In this document: one piece after another, positions 47,783 through 57,660 of the stretch
Numbering within the stretch: the first letter of the stretch is position 1
How the letters are laid out: each line of letters starts with the position of its first letter
NCBI GenBank assembly: GCA_027482195.1
Contig: JAIXWE010000085.1
Location: forward strand, 1 to 60,016
DNA from: Alphaproteobacteria bacterium
GTDB taxonomy: Bacteria; Pseudomonadota; Alphaproteobacteria; Micavibrionales; Micavibrionaceae
DNA length: 60,016 nt
Reading direction: 5' to 3'
Notes under the pieces: model-generated
What the model was told of the DNA's origin: nothing
Databases searched by the model: none
What the model saw: only the letters and a program-made list of their open reading frames with translations
Made by a program: the position numbers and the translations under genes

Positions 47783-48523
47783 ATGACGCTTTTGCCATCC
47801 GAGGCAGATATTCAAAAACTGATGGGATCCGAAGCCTACAGAAACTCAACGCACCGTGATCATACGAAAATACAATCTCTTGTGCGTAATTGGTTTATCA
47901 AAAAATATAATCAGAAAAGCGACGATGCTGATACCGCTACTCAAGCGCTCTGGGAAAATTTGGGAAATATTTTGCTCGTTGGCGAAGGAAACTTGAGTTT
48001 TGCAAGAAGTATATTAAACATATCCGCGCTTGTCATATCAGACATGACCGCAACAACATATGAGGATAAAAAATCTCTTTCTCACGAAGCTAAAATCAAT
48101 GCTGCTCATCTCCAGCAGACAGGCGCAATTGTTATTCATGGTATAGATGCCACTAAATTAGCTGACGAATTTAATGGGCAAAAATTTGACACAATTATTT
48201 TTCAATTTCCTCATGTGGGCTCTCGTGACCCTAAATACGGCCATAATCCTAATCATATTCTTGTGCGCCGTTTTTTATCAAGCGTCGTTGATATTCTGAA
48301 CCCATCGGGCCAGGTTCTGATTTCGAGCGTTGACACCCCTCACTATGAGGGTGCTTTTCAATTTGAAGAAGCAGCGAAATTTGCAGGTTATGAGACACCC
48401 ACAATTTTCCCTTTTGACCCCGAAGATTTTCCAGGCTACGTTCATGCCAATACCAATGATGACAAAAGCGCTCTTGATAACCACACTAAATTCTCAACAT
48501 GGATGTTCAGGTTGAAAAAATGA
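47783..48523 (+). CDS. Bmt5-like (DUF2431) Rossmann methyltransferase
   Basis: LLVGEGNLSFARS, IVIHGIDATKL, FDTIIFQFPHVG...ILVRRFLSSVVDILNPSGQVLIS. Confidence 0.8.
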   Translation: MTLLPSEADIQKLMGSEAYRNSTHRDHTKIQSLVRNWFIKKYNQKSDDADTATQALWENLGNILLVGEGNLSFARSILNISALVISDMTATTYEDKKSLSHEAKINAAHLQQTGAIVIHGIDATKLADEFNGQKFDTIIFQFPHVGSRDPKYGHNPNHILVRRFLSSVVDILNPSGQVLISSVDTPHYEGAFQFEEAAKFAGYETPTIFPFDPEDFPGYVHANTNDDKSALDNHTKFSTWMFRLKK

Positions 48524-49113
48524 ACACGCTATTTGCAATCCAGCTCACAATAGAAACTGATATTCAAGGGCTAAGCTATATCCCGGATTTTATCACGGCC
48601 ACTCAAGAGACAGATTTGATCAACTACATTGATCAACAAAGCTGGATCACGGATTTGAAACGCCGCGTGCAACATTACGGTTACCGTTATGATTATAAGG
48701 CGCGTGCGGTAACTAATCACGCGTATCTCGGCGAACTCCCTCAATGGACTGCGCCACTTACCAAACGTTTATATGATGAAAAAATCTTCGATAAAAACCC
48801 AGACCAAATAATTGTGAATGAATATGAACCTGGGCAAGGTATTTCCGCACATGTGGATTGCGTGCCGTGCTTTGGCGATGTAATTGCATCTTTAAGCCTT
48901 GGGTCAGGTGCGGTGATGCAATTCACAAATCTGCATTCAGGCGAAAAGCAAGATATTTACTTACAAGAACGCAGCTTGATTATTCTCTCCGGCCCCGCCC
49001 GTTATGAATGGGCCCATGCTATCCCGTCCAGGAAATCAGACACTGTTCATGGATTTAAGAAAGAACGGACGCGCCGATTATCTTTAACTTTCCGTACTGT
49101 GATTATCGATTAA
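48520..49113 (+). CDS. AlkB-like 2OG-Fe(II) dioxygenase
   Basis: NEYEPGQGISAHVDCVPCFGDVIASLSLGSGAVMQF (HxD), RYEWAHAIPSR, RRLSLTFR. Confidence 0.88.
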   Translation: MNTLFAIQLTIETDIQGLSYIPDFITATQETDLINYIDQQSWITDLKRRVQHYGYRYDYKARAVTNHAYLGELPQWTAPLTKRLYDEKIFDKNPDQIIVNEYEPGQGISAHVDCVPCFGDVIASLSLGSGAVMQFTNLHSGEKQDIYLQERSLIILSGPARYEWAHAIPSRKSDTVHGFKKERTRRLSLTFRTVIID

Positions 49114-49161
49114 CCACATAACGGCTGTCTTAATAACTCGACAAGATAGAGGGTGCGCGTT

Positions 49162-50283
49162 TCATTTCCAGCTCTCAAAATCAATGTTCACTTCATATCG
49201 CCGTGCCCGACCTTCACCAATCGGCAAGAATATACCTAAATCAACTAAGTCCTGAATATCTCTTGTGGCTGTTGGCTTTGATGTATGGGTAATCGCAATA
49301 TATTTCTTCGCACTCATGCCCCCCTCAAAACCATATAAACCATCCTCTAACATCTTGCTTAAAACTCTGACTTGGCGGTCATTCAGGACTTTCTCGAAAT
49401 GATCAAAGAACCTAACCTTTTTAAGGGTAAAAGTAATTTGCGTTTCAGCTTGCTCCTGCGCCGCCAGGATTTCTGCACAAAAATATTTGATCCATTCTGT
49501 AATTTCGTTGGATTTTTGCGCTTGTTGAAGAGCCTCGTAATAATTGTTCTTTCTAGCCTCTATCGCATGCGAGAGGCTTAATAATACTGGACGACCTAAG
49601 CCCTGTGATAAAGCTTTTTCTGAGAGTGCACGACCCAATCTACCATTTCCATCTTCGAATGGGTGAAGCGTTTCAAAATATATGTGAACAATTGCAGATC
49701 GAATGATTGCCTTTTTTATTTCATATGGTCCGTTTGGGCCCGTTTCATTAAACCATTTAATAAATCGATCCATTTCGCGTGGAATGATCTTCGATGGGGG
49801 CGCTTCGAAATGAACAATCTCTTTACCCATACGCCCCGATACAACTTGCATCGGCTCTTCATGCGTACGCCATTGACCAATCTCACCCATGCGCCGCCCC
49901 TTCATAACCATTCTTTGCCAGGAGAATAGTGTCTCAGCTGTCAAAGGCTCCGCGTAGGTTTTTCTAACCGCAACCATCAACTCAGCTATCCCTCGCGCAC
50001 GCTTGTCACTTCCCTCTTCCTGAGGCGGATGAAGCCCAAGGTTATTCTTGATAGAGGACATGACATCTTTGCGACTTAAATACTCACCCTCGATTTCAGA
50101 TGTTTTGATTGCCTCAGACACCATCATATCGATGATCGCTTCGGAACGAACACTCTCAGGCAATGTGCCAATAATACCGCTCACAACCCCAACTTTTTCT
50201 GCAAAGGCTAAAACAATGTCGTCTACCACAGAGAGATCATATTTGAAGTTAGGCCAGTCATTTTGTTGCCAATTATAGGTCAT
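49162..50283 (-). CDS. Fic-family protein with DUF4172-like N-terminus and C-terminal wHTH
   Basis: LHPFEDGNGRLGRALS Fic motif; start refined to MTYNWQQNDWPNF; C-terminal TSKPTATRDIQDLVDLGIF. Confidence 0.9.
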   Translation of the reverse strand: MTYNWQQNDWPNFKYDLSVVDDIVLAFAEKVGVVSGIIGTLPESVRSEAIIDMMVSEAIKTSEIEGEYLSRKDVMSSIKNNLGLHPPQEEGSDKRARGIAELMVAVRKTYAEPLTAETLFSWQRMVMKGRRMGEIGQWRTHEEPMQVVSGRMGKEIVHFEAPPSKIIPREMDRFIKWFNETGPNGPYEIKKAIIRSAIVHIYFETLHPFEDGNGRLGRALSEKALSQGLGRPVLLSLSHAIEARKNNYYEALQQAQKSNEITEWIKYFCAEILAAQEQAETQITFTLKKVRFFDHFEKVLNDRQVRVLSKMLEDGLYGFEGGMSAKKYIAITHTSKPTATRDIQDLVDLGIFLPIGEGRARRYEVNIDFESWK

Positions 50284-50356
50284 GAGCCGATTATAACAGA
50301 AAATCGGCTCACAAATCATCATAAATATGAGCCGATTAGGGCTCTGAATCGGCTCA
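50283..50356. promoter_or_regulatory. tandem palindromic operator upstream of fic
   Basis: TGAGCCGATT-N9-AATCGGCTCA at 50283-50311 and 50328-50356. Confidence 0.8.
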
Positions 50357-50677
50357 TCACACAAAATCTAGAAAACAGGCAACAACTTAAAACTCAGCGG
50401 GTACAGGGCCGGAAGGCCTCGGACAAAAGAATGCCGATTTTTCTTTATAAATCAGATGTTTAAGGAAGATTTAGGAGTGTCTAGGAAGTAAGATTGGTTG
50501 TGTATGCGAACCGTCGGTTCAAACTTTCGAAATGATTATCAATTGTTGCCCTTCATGGCAAGTAATTTCAGCATTATCAAGCCAAATGTAGCCCTAGGCC
50601 ACATTACGTCCGCCAGTTCAAATCCCGACATGGTAATTGAACCAGAGACCTAAATAATTGGGTGTAATTGGGTATTT

Positions 50678-51064
50678 TTATGGGTGCTTATTAAGGTCTT
50701 CTTTTTCACAATCCAGGCTGGGATCAATCTGCGGTTCTGGTGCATCCCATTTGGCAGAAACGCGCTCAAAATAGTTTACCTGCTTTTGAAAGCGCGGATC
50801 CTCTTCCTGGATAAAGAAGGTGTACAGGCGATTGACAATACGCTTCATGAGAGTTTTCATCTCGTCATCAGAGATGCGCGATACCTCATTCCAGGGGATT
50901 TCATGTCCTTCTGCATCAATCACTTTGACGTCAGAATAATCGCCTGTTTTGGTGACTGGAGATTTTCCAGCATGAATGTTTTCAATCTCGGTATGCCGCA
51001 CACACATGGCGGTGAGTGTTTTTGCCAGTCGCCCCGCGATAGTTTTACTCTCTTTAAGATTCAT
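50678..51064 (-). CDS. hypothetical protein
   Basis: 128 aa ORF, GGAGC SD-like sequence; divergent from the vWA gene; no recognised domain. Confidence 0.6.
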   Translation of the reverse strand: MNLKESKTIAGRLAKTLTAMCVRHTEIENIHAGKSPVTKTGDYSDVKVIDAEGHEIPWNEVSRISDDEMKTLMKRIVNRLYTFFIQEEDPRFQKQVNYFERVSAKWDAPEPQIDPSLDCEKEDLNKHP

Positions 51065-51158
51065 ATGGTGCTCCTATAACGCCTGTACAATACACTTACG
51101 TTTGATAGAAAAACGAAGTCAAGCAACATCTTAAACCCCATTCGTTGATATTTTAAAT

Positions 51159-51186
51159 TTGACTTTTTGTTTTTTTATGGTAAAAT
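51159..51186 (+). promoter_or_regulatory. candidate sigma70-type promoter
   Basis: TTGACT-N16-TAAAAT upstream of the vWA gene. Confidence 0.5.
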
Positions 51187-51264
51187 ATGACATCTTTCTT
51201 AACTAAACCTTAACTATTGAGATTGGTTTAAAAAAGATAATTAAAAACAAAGGGTTGCGACTTA

Positions 51265-54126
51265 ATGGCGTTATATGATCTCAATCAATCCACCAGAACT
51301 CCTGGCGATGAAATGCCAGGGAGCAATGACTTGGATAGGATATTTAATGATCCGAGCACCGCTCATGCGCTTGATTTATCGGAGCGTTTTGCCAAGCGGG
51401 AATTGAGCGAAGCTGGTTTCAAGGATTTTTTAAATAGCCTGCCGTCAGATGCCGCCGCAGAACGCGCGAAGCTCGAACAGCTTTTGACGGGCAACGCCAT
51501 TGAGGCCGATCTTTCAACCCGCTCTGGCCAGCTGGTCTGGGCGGCGGGTCTTGCCTATGCCTTTCAAAATAATCCGCCCGGTTCTATCCGCTCTCACGCC
51601 GTCTGGCGCACCCTGACGCGCAATCCGCAAGTGTCGGGATCTCTGGGTGCTGCCGCCCGCTATGTCGATTTATCGCTGACCAATCGCAGCGCGACGATGG
51701 ATTGGGGAACGCCGGGAAGCTGGTTCTGGTTCGCGCCCGATAAAAACCATATCAATATCGACCTGTTTCACACGCTCCTGACCGGCTTTGGCAAAGACCC
51801 TGCGCCCGGCGTCAAGGGGATGGCCCACGCTGCCGGCGTAATGATGCACGAGGTCGGCCACTCGCAGTTGACGACCCGCTTTACCAAGCGCATGGCGGAA
51901 CTGCAAAAGCGCGAAAAAGAAATGATGGAGGCTTCCAAAGAACGGAAGCTGACACGCGATGAATTCAAGGAACTGACTCGTGTCCGCAAGGAATTCCAGC
52001 TTCGCATGAATGTTTTTAACGCAGCGGAAGATAACTGCGTCAACCAATATGCCGCCAACTATGGGCAGGAATTTCCCCACGATTTCGGCGCATCGCTGAA
52101 TGTCTGCAATATCCTTCTGCAAGGCTCCGGCGCGTATATACGCGCGGCGCAAGCGGGGAAACTGCCGCCGGGCGCGGATGCTGTCGCCGACCCGCAGCAA
52201 AGGGAAATCGAAAAAGCGAAAGAGACTCTGGGCAAACTTAATCAGGCTATCGCGCTTTCATTTTATACGACGAATGGCCTGTTTGACCGTGACGATGTGG
52301 AAACATGGAAACGGCTCGGTGTAAATCCCGATGATATCGATGCCATTGATACAAGCGCGCTTCATACTGCCGCCGACCATTTCCTGACAACGGGAAAAAG
52401 CGATTTTGAGCGACTTCTTGATCTCAATGTCGGCGTGAGCGGCATGTCGCAACAGCAGCCCGTCAGCCGCGACCGCTGGCTGTTGCGGAGCGTGTTCGCC
52501 CGCAGCGTGGACTCCTATGCCGACCGCCGTTGCCAGATCGTGGATGAAATCTGGGATAAATACGCCGCGCCGTATGCGAAAATCCTGATCGATGCCGCCG
52601 AAGAAAACGCCGAAAATAAAATGAACCAAAAGCAAAACGGCCAGCAGCAGGACGGCCAAGGACAAGATGGCCAAGGCGAAGGCCAGGGTCAAAGCGATGA
52701 CCAAAATCAAAGCCCCAGCCAGCAATCTTCGGGCGGCGGCAGTCCTTCCCAATCACAAGGCGGCGATGACCCATCGCCCTCGCAGGGCGGCGAAGAAAGT
52801 GGTGGCGGTTCCGGCTCCGTCGAGGTTGAAGGCGTCGGTAAAATGGATGTTGACGGCAATCCACTGCCCTCGACGCCGGAGGAAGCCCGTAAACAAGGGC
52901 GCAAAGGCGCAGAGAATGATGCGAAACCGGAAGACGCGCAAAGTGTGCGCGATCTGGCAAAAGACGCTAAGCAGGGTGATACGAAACCTCAGCAAGGCCG
53001 CAAAAACGAACCGACCCACAATAAAAGCAAGGACGATAAGGGCGGCCAAGAAGGAATGGATTCAGGCGGAACGCCGACCGACGGGCTGGATGGTTTGAAT
53101 GGCCGTTCCGGTGAGTATAGCCGCAGGCAGGATGTCGATCTTGCGGCGTTGGCGGTGGGAAGCTGGACCGAGTTTCGCAAGCGCATTAACGAACTGGAGC
53201 CGGTCATCGCCCGCGTGGCCGAGGATTTGAAAGTCGTGCGTGAGCAGCAAAAGCAGCCTGTCCGCGCTATCGTTCCCCAGCGCGAGAAAATTCCACGCGG
53301 CGGTGATATTCACCAACGTCTTGATATGCGTGCGCACATGAATTTTGCCATCAAACGGGCGACAGGTCAGAAAATAGAAGAGCCTGATATGCGCCGCTGG
53401 AAAATGGATCATGTGTCAAAAGAGCCAACGACTGTGGAATTGTGGATTTTAGGAGACGGATCGGGCAGCACGCGCCAATCACTATCGCATGGCGTTCGCC
53501 GTATTGATTCCTGTCTTCAAACGATGGCTATCCTGCATGAAGGCGGTAAGCGCGCCGATCTGGATGTCTATGCCGGAATTTGGGAAAATCATCAGGTGCG
53601 GATGCTTTCCGAGCCGACTTTCACGGAAGCACAGATTGGCAGAAATTTTGACTCCGTGCGCTTAAGTGGTGGCGTCGGCACGATCTACAACACGCCGCTT
53701 CCACAAATCATCGACCGCCTGTCCAGGCAGAGAACGAACGCGCAGGGCCAGTCTCACCGTTTCGGCGGCATGACGCATTTTTTGATCGTTCTGGACGGTA
53801 CGAAGAACGACCTGGAAATTCAGGAAACCGCCAACATGCTTTTGACGCTATTCCGCGTCGGCCCGGCAGTATCGGTCGATATCGCCTATCTGGGCGGCCA
53901 CCAGGATTGTGAGGCGCAGGAAATCGTGCGCCGGGTAAAAGAGAAAAACCCCAGAGCGGCTATTGATATTCTGGAAGCCAACGATGCAAGGGATGCCCCG
54001 TTGCTTTTGGTCAGAAAAATAAAGCAGCGCATGGAAAGAGCGTTGCATCAGGCCGTGCCGGATTCCCAGAAAAGGGACGCTTTTGGAGAGGCTTACAGAG
54101 GCATGACAAGGGCGGATTTGGGTTAA
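51265..54126 (+). CDS. metallopeptidase-like + vWA domain protein (CobT/DUF2201-VWA-like)
   Basis: HEVGH (HExxH) in AAGVMMHEVGHSQLTTRF; Q/G/S/D-rich linker; MIDAS-like LGDGSGSTRQSLSHGV. Confidence 0.85.
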   Translation: MALYDLNQSTRTPGDEMPGSNDLDRIFNDPSTAHALDLSERFAKRELSEAGFKDFLNSLPSDAAAERAKLEQLLTGNAIEADLSTRSGQLVWAAGLAYAFQNNPPGSIRSHAVWRTLTRNPQVSGSLGAAARYVDLSLTNRSATMDWGTPGSWFWFAPDKNHINIDLFHTLLTGFGKDPAPGVKGMAHAAGVMMHEVGHSQLTTRFTKRMAELQKREKEMMEASKERKLTRDEFKELTRVRKEFQLRMNVFNAAEDNCVNQYAANYGQEFPHDFGASLNVCNILLQGSGAYIRAAQAGKLPPGADAVADPQQREIEKAKETLGKLNQAIALSFYTTNGLFDRDDVETWKRLGVNPDDIDAIDTSALHTAADHFLTTGKSDFERLLDLNVGVSGMSQQQPVSRDRWLLRSVFARSVDSYADRRCQIVDEIWDKYAAPYAKILIDAAEENAENKMNQKQNGQQQDGQGQDGQGEGQGQSDDQNQSPSQQSSGGGSPSQSQGGDDPSPSQGGEESGGGSGSVEVEGVGKMDVDGNPLPSTPEEARKQGRKGAENDAKPEDAQSVRDLAKDAKQGDTKPQQGRKNEPTHNKSKDDKGGQEGMDSGGTPTDGLDGLNGRSGEYSRRQDVDLAALAVGSWTEFRKRINELEPVIARVAEDLKVVREQQKQPVRAIVPQREKIPRGGDIHQRLDMRAHMNFAIKRATGQKIEEPDMRRWKMDHVSKEPTTVELWILGDGSGSTRQSLSHGVRRIDSCLQTMAILHEGGKRADLDVYAGIWENHQVRMLSEPTFTEAQIGRNFDSVRLSGGVGTIYNTPLPQIIDRLSRQRTNAQGQSHRFGGMTHFLIVLDGTKNDLEIQETANMLLTLFRVGPAVSVDIAYLGGHQDCEAQEIVRRVKEKNPRAAIDILEANDARDAPLLLVRKIKQRMERALHQAVPDSQKRDAFGEAYRGMTRADLG

Positions 54127-54133
54127 CAAAAGA

Positions 54134-54162
54134 TTGACATGTTATTAAAAATGTATTAATAT
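54134..54162 (+). promoter_or_regulatory. strong sigma70-type promoter
   Basis: TTGACA-N17-TAATAT directly upstream of the AAA+ gene. Confidence 0.65.
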
Positions 54163-54199
54163 GCAAAATAACTTACAGGGTGGCACAAGCGGAGGCATT

Positions 54200-56800
54200 A
54201 TGAGTTTACTGGAAAAAACGTATGGAGAGCTGACCGAGGCTGATAAAGACAGCCTCCGTAAGCCATTGGGTGTGGCCGGTATTTCCTACCCTGAAGCCTA
54301 TCGACCAAAAGGTCAATCAGAGGTTGATCTGGCCATGAGCGGTCCCATTCCTTTGACCAGTGCAAGACCATACGAAGAGGTTGTCGGCCTTGCCTATTCG
54401 AACATGGCCGTGCCTTCGATGCTGGAGTTTGAACGCCGGATCATGGAGAAATCCAATCCGCAATCAAAAGGTTTTTTTACATTGGTGATTTCACCTCCGG
54501 GCTGGGGTAAAACGGAAGGCGCAGAAAACTTAGCCACAATAATTGACGATCGTGAAAGCCCTTATGTTTTCGTGAACTGTGCCGGCCGTAACCTTGAAGA
54601 ATTACTGTGGGAAACGGTGATTGATTTGGGCGAAGATTATCGCACTGCGTTGCTCGAAAAAATGAAGACCGAGGCGTTAAAGCCTAAAAGCAAGGAGATT
54701 TTAGAGAGGGAATTCAGTTCTGATGCCCTCATAAAAGATCGTCATGGTAATATTATCGGGATTAATGAAGATAAAACCGCAACGCCGCGCGTCATCGGTA
54801 AAGATAGCGAAGGAAAAAATATCTATGAAACCCCGCTTGAGGCCTTTGAGCGGGATATAAAAGTTCTGCGCCTGATTGCAGAATTTGAAGGGATTCCCAC
54901 GCAAGCCCAAAACACGCTAGGCATGAGAAAGGTTTTCAACCGCGCCCTTGAAAAGGCGATGACCGAAGGCCGTATGCTGATCTGGGATGAATTTGCAAAA
55001 GGGGTTGAAGCATCTGAAGAACCATTGTTGGAATTCGTTCAATGGGCGAACGGAATGGGCAAGGATACCATTACTGTCAGCAGTACATTCAGCGTGCATG
55101 GACGTAATGAAACAGCAGCGCGGGTTTTAAGGCGCAGCGACCGCGCCGCCGGATTTCAGATTGTCGCAACGGCCAATCCTGAAGATCCAATGTTTCAACA
55201 ATCCGACTCTTCCCCGATTTTATCCCGTATGGATATGTTTCCTATGGGTGAGCCGTCTGAAAGAGATTTGCAACACAGAGCAGGACAATTTTTAACCGGC
55301 CTACCCTTGTCAACGCACATGGCTTTTTTTGCTGATATCTGGAAAAGCGATGAGGATGAATTTAGAGAGCTACTATTAGAATGGCGTGAGAGCAAGGCCA
55401 AGGCCGAAGGAAAAGAAATTCCAATTGGTGAAGCACTGCGTTTGCGTGAGTTTACAAATACACGTGATGCCATTGAAAAAATCGCACAAGCCATCTTTTT
55501 TGCCAAACGCCTGATTGATACTAAATCTTCTCTTCATATAGCAGACGTAAACAAAGAAGGCACAACTCGGTTATACGATGCTGTACGCAATGAAATCCCT
55601 TCAGGTTTTGCAGCAAAAAATCCGATTGACCCGCGTTTGCTTGTAAAAAGAATTCTTCCTGAAGTAGAGAGCGGACGGCAAGCCCCCCAGATACCGGATG
55701 CTGAAAAAGGAATTAAACCTGTTTTTGATCGCAAGGCTCTGCGTCAGCCAGCCGCGAAACCTCCCTCAAGTGATCCCCATATGATGGAGGCTGAATTCGG
55801 AACAAGATTGCAAGCGGCGCTTGAACGCTGGGTGTTGGAATTAACGGCAAACTTACCTGATACACAAAAAATGCTGATAGCTGAATTTCAACAACGCGGC
55901 GTGGCCTTCACTCTCCCCGATCAGAAAAACACGGTCGCCTCACTTTTGAATCAGGATATGTTCGCGCATATCGGCGGAATCAAGAGCATCGTCGCGCTGA
56001 GGGAAATTCTGGCTAAACGCATGCGCCAAGGCAATTCGGCGCTGCGTGGTTCCACGGATAACGATCTTATTCCGATGGATGAAGCGGCGGCTCTTTGTGA
56101 GCAGCTTTCTCGTCTGCCGACGAATGACAACGCCAATCCGAACGTGGGACGCATTGTCACTCTCGGCAATGATCCTAAAAACGCTTTTAATCAGGCCGCT
56201 GCCATTGATGGCATCGTCACGGAAAAGCATAAGCCGAAAAAGCCTACAGCCTCCCAGCTTGTGCGATCCTCCGATTTTCTGGATACGCTCAAGGTTCCTA
56301 CGCTGGCCAATATCAACATGCGCTCGATTTGGAGAAAAACCCTGTCGAACGACAATGTTCTCCCGCGTAACCATGCTTACGCGCAGCTGGCCCAGATCGC
56401 CGAAGGAACGCATAAGAGCAAGATCGGCATCACGACCGTGATGACGCAGGGTGATACCGGCGAAGCCGTACCAATGCATGTGATGATCGACGGCGAACGC
56501 AAGAAAAGCCTGATTGTGGCCGATAACGTGGATGCCGATACGAAAGCCGCGCTTGGAAAGGATTACACGGTCGTTGCGTTTGATGACGCTGACGCTGAGG
56601 AACAAGTCACGGCCTTTATCCGCGATACGCTGCGCCATGCTTCCCGCCGTGATCAGGCGGCAGAGCTTGAAGGGCAGCTGGCAGCAGCCTTTTTGTTCCG
56701 CGCTGGCGATACGGCTAATGTGCAGTCGCTGGCTAAAATGATGTCGCGCAAGGATACGCAAGCCAAGGCGCCGGTTTATATGGTACAACAGTTAGGCTAA
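54200..56800 (+). CDS. MoxR/CobS-like AAA+ ATPase with long C-terminal extension
   Basis: Walker A SPPGWGKTE; Walker B-like RMLIWDEFAKG; start refined to ATG 54200 with GGAGG at 54191. Confidence 0.85.
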   Translation: MSLLEKTYGELTEADKDSLRKPLGVAGISYPEAYRPKGQSEVDLAMSGPIPLTSARPYEEVVGLAYSNMAVPSMLEFERRIMEKSNPQSKGFFTLVISPPGWGKTEGAENLATIIDDRESPYVFVNCAGRNLEELLWETVIDLGEDYRTALLEKMKTEALKPKSKEILEREFSSDALIKDRHGNIIGINEDKTATPRVIGKDSEGKNIYETPLEAFERDIKVLRLIAEFEGIPTQAQNTLGMRKVFNRALEKAMTEGRMLIWDEFAKGVEASEEPLLEFVQWANGMGKDTITVSSTFSVHGRNETAARVLRRSDRAAGFQIVATANPEDPMFQQSDSSPILSRMDMFPMGEPSERDLQHRAGQFLTGLPLSTHMAFFADIWKSDEDEFRELLLEWRESKAKAEGKEIPIGEALRLREFTNTRDAIEKIAQAIFFAKRLIDTKSSLHIADVNKEGTTRLYDAVRNEIPSGFAAKNPIDPRLLVKRILPEVESGRQAPQIPDAEKGIKPVFDRKALRQPAAKPPSSDPHMMEAEFGTRLQAALERWVLELTANLPDTQKMLIAEFQQRGVAFTLPDQKNTVASLLNQDMFAHIGGIKSIVALREILAKRMRQGNSALRGSTDNDLIPMDEAAALCEQLSRLPTNDNANPNVGRIVTLGNDPKNAFNQAAAIDGIVTEKHKPKKPTASQLVRSSDFLDTLKVPTLANINMRSIWRKTLSNDNVLPRNHAYAQLAQIAEGTHKSKIGITTVMTQGDTGEAVPMHVMIDGERKKSLIVADNVDADTKAALGKDYTVVAFDDADAEEQVTAFIRDTLRHASRRDQAAELEGQLAAAFLFRAGDTANVQSLAKMMSRKDTQAKAPVYMVQQLG

Positions 56801-56811
56801 GGGAAAGAGAG

Positions 56812-57591
56812 ATGTCCATGTTTTCATCGGTTTTAGGAAAAAAAGACGAAATTAAAATTCCCGGCATTCCGGCTGATTTCGCTGCCGTGGTGGCTCGTTT
56901 ACAAGGGCGTGCGCCTTCGAATAACGACCGTTTGCGTCTGTCTTCCGGGATGACCGTCGAGCAATTCCTGCCGATTTCAACGGAAATTCTGGCCAAGCCA
57001 CCGGAGCCGCCGAAGCCGGTCTTTGACCCCAGCCAGCTTGAGGCCGGAAAACTAATCGAGGGCAAAGGCATTTATCTCGGCACATGGGAGCCGAAGGACA
57101 AAAATGGTCGGACGCTGGGCAAGATTTTTGATATTTACGCCGCGCCGGAAGATATCAGGAATGGCAGCGGCAATCTTTTGATGACCTTCAATAATGCCGT
57201 AAAGCATGTCGCGGGTCTGAGAAATTACCACGGTCACGACGGCGGCAATTTTGCGAACGAAAAAGCCATTCTGGAAGCTGTTCGCAACAATCCTGCTGCT
57301 CTTGCACAATGGTTTCTCCCGACGAAGGAACTGCTGCATGGCAAGACGAGTGGCGGCGATAAAATCCAGCCTGCGAACCTTTATGATAGCCGCAACACCG
57401 GTGCTTTCAAGAACACGTTTATAACGAAGAGTGGCTCCGGCTTCGCCCATTGGTACTGGTCGCTTACGGAGCATCCGGACTACCCGTCCTACGTCTCCGG
57501 CGTCGGCTTCACGGACGGCGGCGACGATTGGGACCGTAAGGACTACGGCGAGCTGTCCTCACGGGTCGTCCGCGCGGAACTGCGACCGTAG
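56812..57591 (+). CDS. DGR target protein with C-type-lectin-like variable C-terminus
   Basis: VR spans its last ~50 codons; FAHWYWSLTEHPDYPSYVSGVGFTDGGDDWDRKDYGELSSRVVRAE typical of DGR CLec variable regions. Confidence 0.92.
   Translation: MSMFSSVLGKKDEIKIPGIPADFAAVVARLQGRAPSNNDRLRLSSGMTVEQFLPISTEILAKPPEPPKPVFDPSQLEAGKLIEGKGIYLGTWEPKDKNGRTLGKIFDIYAAPEDIRNGSGNLLMTFNNAVKHVAGLRNYHGHDGGNFANEKAILEAVRNNPAALAQWFLPTKELLHGKTSGGDKIQPANLYDSRNTGAFKNTFITKSGSGFAHWYWSLTEHPDYPSYVSGVGFTDGGDDWDRKDYGELSSRVVRAELRP
57430..57579 (+). repeat. DGR variable repeat (VR)
   Basis: 150 bp aligned without gaps to TR 58232-58381; 12 mismatches, all at TR adenines. Confidence 0.95.
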
Positions 57592-57633
57592 CGTAAGCGA
57601 AGGTCGTTAGTCATTTAATCATTTAATTATTTA

Positions 57634-57660
57634 GTTGCGCGCATCGCGCGCAACTTTTTT
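57634..57660 (+). terminator. intrinsic terminator between target gene and avd
   Basis: gttgcgcgc-atc-gcgcgcaac followed by TTTTTT. Confidence 0.8.

Noticed and set aside
50500-50660. tRNA-like fragments (cagttcaaatcccgac; cggttcaaact)
   Set aside because: T-arm-like words only; I could not fold a complete cloverleaf, so no tRNA is called
52463-52960. Minus-strand and alternate-frame ORFs over the vWA linker
   Set aside because: Produced by low-complexity Q/G/S-rich coding sequence on the + strand
55940-56788. 282-aa minus-strand ORF antisense to the AAA+ gene
   Set aside because: Shadow ORF; the + frame has AAA+ domain continuity and codon bias
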